NCBI GenBank assembly: GCA_965250215.1
Contig: CBDFNN010000004.1
Span: forward strand, 4,154,001 to 4,218,000
Origin: CBDFNN01 sp965250215
GTDB taxonomy: Bacteria > Bacteroidota > Rhodothermia > Rhodothermales > DATKEJ01
Length of the DNA stretch: 64,000 nt
Direction: 5' to 3'
The position numbers and the translations under genes were made by a program. This document shows positions 61,657 to 64,000 of this stretch, piece by piece (position 1 is the first letter of the stretch; every line of letters starts with the position of its first letter). The notes under the pieces were generated by a model. The model was not told where the DNA came from, searched no databases, and worked only from the letters and a program-made list of their open reading frames with translations.

Positions 61657-63330
61657 ATGCTTTTCTTCGCCTTAGTCCTCTTCATTGGACCAAGCACGAA
61701 GGATATATCCAGAAGCGACCTTGATCAAGAACGCAACACGGAGAGCGCAATACGGAAAACATCCAATGTTCTCAAGGGTGTGATCTGGTCGCCACCTAGC
61801 GAGGCCGCTCAAGCCCAGGCAGAACTACAGCTCATGAAATTCGCTGGAATCCAAGCTGTCCGGACGCCCATCATTCAAAGCGAGTCTATTCTTAATTCCG
61901 CCGATAGAGTCGGGATTCAACTCTTTCAAGAGCTCCCTATACGATCGCTATCTCACGAAGCGATGCTAGAAAAACTTCGATCGATGGATGCCATCGTATC
62001 TACGATACTTGAAAAAGCTAAGTCCCATCCATCGGCGAGACACTTCGGCCTTTTCGATGCCTGCGACAATTCTGAAGAAGGCATACTCACTGAACTGGAT
62101 GGTATTGTTCAGTCATGGAGATCGAAGGCCCCTGAAGGTTCTCAATTCTATTTCATCCCAGCTTTTATAGATGACGACTGCTGTTCATCTACTTTCGACT
62201 TTGTCCTTGTGGACGGACACAACAACGAAAATGCATCGGCCATTCTTGAACAATGGAGGTCAAATAGTGAGACTCCTATTGGTTTTTCAAGCTTCGGACT
62301 CGAGTGGTCTTCTGTCGATGAGCTTGGTTATGGAAGGAGAGGCTCAGTCCAGAGAGCCGCTCGCTTCCTTGAGGACTACCTACCAGATTTACTTGAAGAC
62401 CCTTCATTACCGGCTATCTTTGTCCAGCATTGGCGTGACAATGATGTCACCACACTGGCTGGCGACAAGTATTCCGGTCTATTGAATCCAGAAGGAAATC
62501 CGACCCTAGTTCATGAGGTGGTCACAGGAATATATACTGGAAACCAAACCCAATTCGCCATTAATCGCGGACCGATTGAGCAGACTGGACCGCCCCATTG
62601 GACCATATTTTTTGCCTGGATAATTGTTGCTTTTGCGGGCCTCATTTATGGCTATAGCAAGGTGTTTCAAGGCCTCATCAAGAGGTATTTCGTTGGTCAT
62701 AATTTCTATGTGCAAGAGCTACGCGCTGCTCGAAATATTTCGGGCACTTTCACCTTTGCTATAACCTGTCTTTGCACTCTCATATTTGGAGTATTGATAG
62801 GCACCTTGTTTTCCGTGGCATCAGACCTCCCGAGATTTGACTTGGTGTTGGGGATTCTACCAAATGCAATGAGCGGATTTATCAAGCTTGTTGATACTGT
62901 GCCTTGGCTCGGCCTGCTAGCTTCGATGATCTTCTATATGAGCTACCTAATTTTGTGCTCAATTATACTAGTCCTCGCCTCAAGGATTGGCCAACGTGTC
63001 AGTATGTATCAGTCTTTGCTGATTGTAGTGGGCTCGAGATGGATGCTTATTCTTCCATTTCTCTTCGCGACATTCGCTCTTACTCTTCCAATCGAATACA
63101 AGAAATGGGCAATTATCGCGATTCTCGCGATTATCGCGATTCTCTTTTTCCTCTGCAACGGCAGAGCAGTATTGGATTATGCTAAGCTGAGCAATATCCC
63201 CATGCCTCTGTCGATCCTAATCGTTCTTGCCATCCCAGTCCTAGTCCTTTTCTTAGCCGGTGGATGGGCCTATTCCGAGGGCATTTTTGAGTCACTGAAC
63301 TTCTTCAGAAATTTGCTCACAAAAGCCTAG
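61657..63330 (+). CDS. Membrane protein with glycosidase-like ectodomain, function unknown
   Basis: This 557-aa protein from the ATG at 61657 begins with a signal anchor, MLFFALVLFIGPS. A TTG 60 nt upstream would add 20 residues, so the start is uncertain. Residues about 35-275 resemble the TIM barrel of glycoside hydrolase family 2 relatives (MKFAGIQAVRTPI, ADRVGIQLFQELP, IGFSSFGLEW, PAIFVQHWRDND), but I cannot place catalytic glutamates. The rest has six membrane helices, near residues 311, 362, 413, 461, 483 and 516. A sugar-binding or wall-related enzyme anchored in the membrane would fit the location after the dcw cluster; this is inferred. Confidence 0.6.
   Translation: MLFFALVLFIGPSTKDISRSDLDQERNTESAIRKTSNVLKGVIWSPPSEAAQAQAELQLMKFAGIQAVRTPIIQSESILNSADRVGIQLFQELPIRSLSHEAMLEKLRSMDAIVSTILEKAKSHPSARHFGLFDACDNSEEGILTELDGIVQSWRSKAPEGSQFYFIPAFIDDDCCSSTFDFVLVDGHNNENASAILEQWRSNSETPIGFSSFGLEWSSVDELGYGRRGSVQRAARFLEDYLPDLLEDPSLPAIFVQHWRDNDVTTLAGDKYSGLLNPEGNPTLVHEVVTGIYTGNQTQFAINRGPIEQTGPPHWTIFFAWIIVAFAGLIYGYSKVFQGLIKRYFVGHNFYVQELRAARNISGTFTFAITCLCTLIFGVLIGTLFSVASDLPRFDLVLGILPNAMSGFIKLVDTVPWLGLLASMIFYMSYLILCSIILVLASRIGQRVSMYQSLLIVVGSRWMLILPFLFATFALTLPIEYKKWAIIAILAIIAILFFLCNGRAVLDYAKLSNIPMPLSILIVLAIPVLVLFLAGGWAYSEGIFESLNFFRNLLTKA
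63115..63146 (+). repeat. 9-nt tandem repeat within a membrane helix coding region
   Basis: ATTATCGCG and ATTCTCGCG alternate four times (63115-63146), coding for IIAILAIIAIL within a helix. This is an in-frame repeat, unlike the intergenic 7-bp arrays. Confidence 0.7.
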
Positions 63331-63351
63331 TTGGTTCTTGGTTCTTGGTTC
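63331..63351. repeat. Heptad repeat tract G (ttggttc, exact)
   Basis: TTGGTTC occurs three times in succession (63331-63351) with no change. It starts right after the stop of the membrane-protein gene and ends within the last codons of the convergent gene. The complement, GAACCAA, is close to the ACGAACC word of tract E. Confidence 0.9.
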
Positions 63352-63898
63352 AAGAGCTTTCTTTCGCCGAATCAACTCGCATCAATCGGGACAAGCTGAT
63401 CAGTATTAGACTTGGTAGCCAGATCCACAAGATCTCGGATGTGAAGAGAGATACTCCTTGCTCAAAGACTCTACTAAAACTTAGAGGAGAAACTTGAATC
63501 GGAGTCGAGGGAAAAAAATATCGAGCATTGTCGAAGGGTGCAAAGAATGCAACTCCTAGTCCCCCATTGGTTAGGGCATCTAGCAGTCCATGACTGAGTG
63601 TAGCCACAGAAAAGAAGGCAGTCAAGATGATCCAAGACTTCGAAAGGAATTTTTCGTCTCGATAGAAAATCTCAGAAACTATGGGGCCCCAAATAATTGC
63701 AAATAAGATAGAGTGCAATAAGCCTCTGTGTCCAAGCAAGTGGCTATATGGAATTCCCAATGGGAAGGCGATGACGTCAAAATCTGGGACGATGCTGCAG
63801 GTCGCAACTAAAAGCCAGAATTTTGCGGAGCGAAAAGTTCGGGGAATGAAGTTGGCTAGAGCTAGCGCCGCGACGGCGTGAGAAACGATTGTCGGCAT
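63350..63898 (-). CDS. YdjM-like membrane-bound metal-dependent hydrolase family protein
   Basis: This 182-aa membrane protein has about four helices. It carries MPTIVSHAVAALAL, VPDFDVIAF, HRGLLHSI and LSHGLLDALTNGGLGVAFFAPFDNARYFFP, the His/Asp-rich pattern of the YdjM/DUF457 group (predicted metal-dependent hydrolases of the inner membrane). Its stop codon lies at the tail of the last heptad repeat. Function in the cell is unknown. It is the last gene before the right window edge. Confidence 0.85.
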   Translation of the reverse strand: MPTIVSHAVAALALANFIPRTFRSAKFWLLVATCSIVPDFDVIAFPLGIPYSHLLGHRGLLHSILFAIIWGPIVSEIFYRDEKFLSKSWIILTAFFSVATLSHGLLDALTNGGLGVAFFAPFDNARYFFPSTPIQVSPLSFSRVFEQGVSLFTSEILWIWLPSLILISLSRLMRVDSAKESS

Positions 63899-64000
63899 CT
63901 ATTATAATCTTGATGAGCCTGGGCTGATTAACGGAACCCTACTTATAGGCCGAACTAAACGGTTTCCTTTTCGACCTGGGCGGTCTCGCTGACGGACGAA

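Overview
The window looks like a chromosomal segment of a marine-type Bacteroidota relative, most likely Rhodothermota/Balneolota or a near neighbour. The pointers are a secreted protein ending in a type IX secretion (T9SS) sorting tail with an NYPNPF motif, a secreted protein ending in a GDFN...QVP cargo tail, a DUF5362 protein, a class II (B12) ribonucleotide reductase, and the Bacteroidota order of the division and cell wall (dcw) cluster without murF. Many starts are GTG or TTG, and overlapping stop/start pairs are common. The taxonomic placement is inferred.

1-13,363 (minus strand) is one tightly packed operon for a phage-tail-like extracellular contractile injection system (eCIS, Afp/PVC/AlgoCIS type). 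In transcription order it has a 100-aa unknown, a DUF4255 cap/terminator protein, a 257-aa unknown, two sheath paralogues, two tube proteins, a DUF5908 (Afp6-position) peptide, an Afp7-like LysM protein, the VgrG-like spike, the PAAR tip, a gp25 protein, a baseplate J protein and the start of an Afp12-like protein that runs off the left edge. Fibre, tape measure, ATPase and cargo genes would lie outside. Divergent to it (13,759) is a LytTR regulator whose receiver domain has lost its phosphorylation residues. The gap between them holds a 9-12-9 direct repeat of the geometry LytTR proteins bind.

14,600-44,656 is a mosaic of housekeeping and envelope genes. It includes a T9SS-exported WDG beta-propeller, nrdJ, tRNA-Ala(GGC), a sulfatase lipoprotein, a P1B-4-like metal ATPase, a galactonate dehydratase-like enzyme, DUF3179 and DUF899 proteins, and a 5'-nucleotidase family lipoprotein. 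A block of PepP, an outer-membrane protein, a molybdopterin sulfite-oxidase-like enzyme and a diheme cytochrome c follows. Then come a three-domain kinase/M23/aminotransferase fusion, an outer membrane barrel, a copper-amine-oxidase-like secreted protein and an ABC-F ATPase.

45,047-61,183 (plus strand) is the dcw cluster: mraZ-rsmH-ftsL-ftsI-murE-mraY-murD-ftsW-murG-murC-ftsQ-ftsA-ftsZ. It makes the DAP-type peptidoglycan precursors and the divisome. Three GTGKGK repeats at 10-bp spacing before mraZ form a textbook MraZ operator. After ftsZ lie a run of hairpins, a terminator, a membrane protein with a glycosidase-like ectodomain and a YdjM-like membrane protein.

The least expected signal is a family of degenerate tandem repeats with a strict 7-bp period. 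They occur only between genes: 30.8-30.95 kb, 44.66-44.76 kb, 53.36-53.62 kb, 59.76 kb, 61.19 kb and 63.33 kb. The words differ between loci (GTTCCGT, ACGAGAA, CGCATAA, ACAAACC, TTGGTTC, TCGTTNN) but the period and a shared AACS/SGTT core persist. They resemble the heptanucleotide STRRs of cyanobacteria in form, and I know of no description for this lineage.
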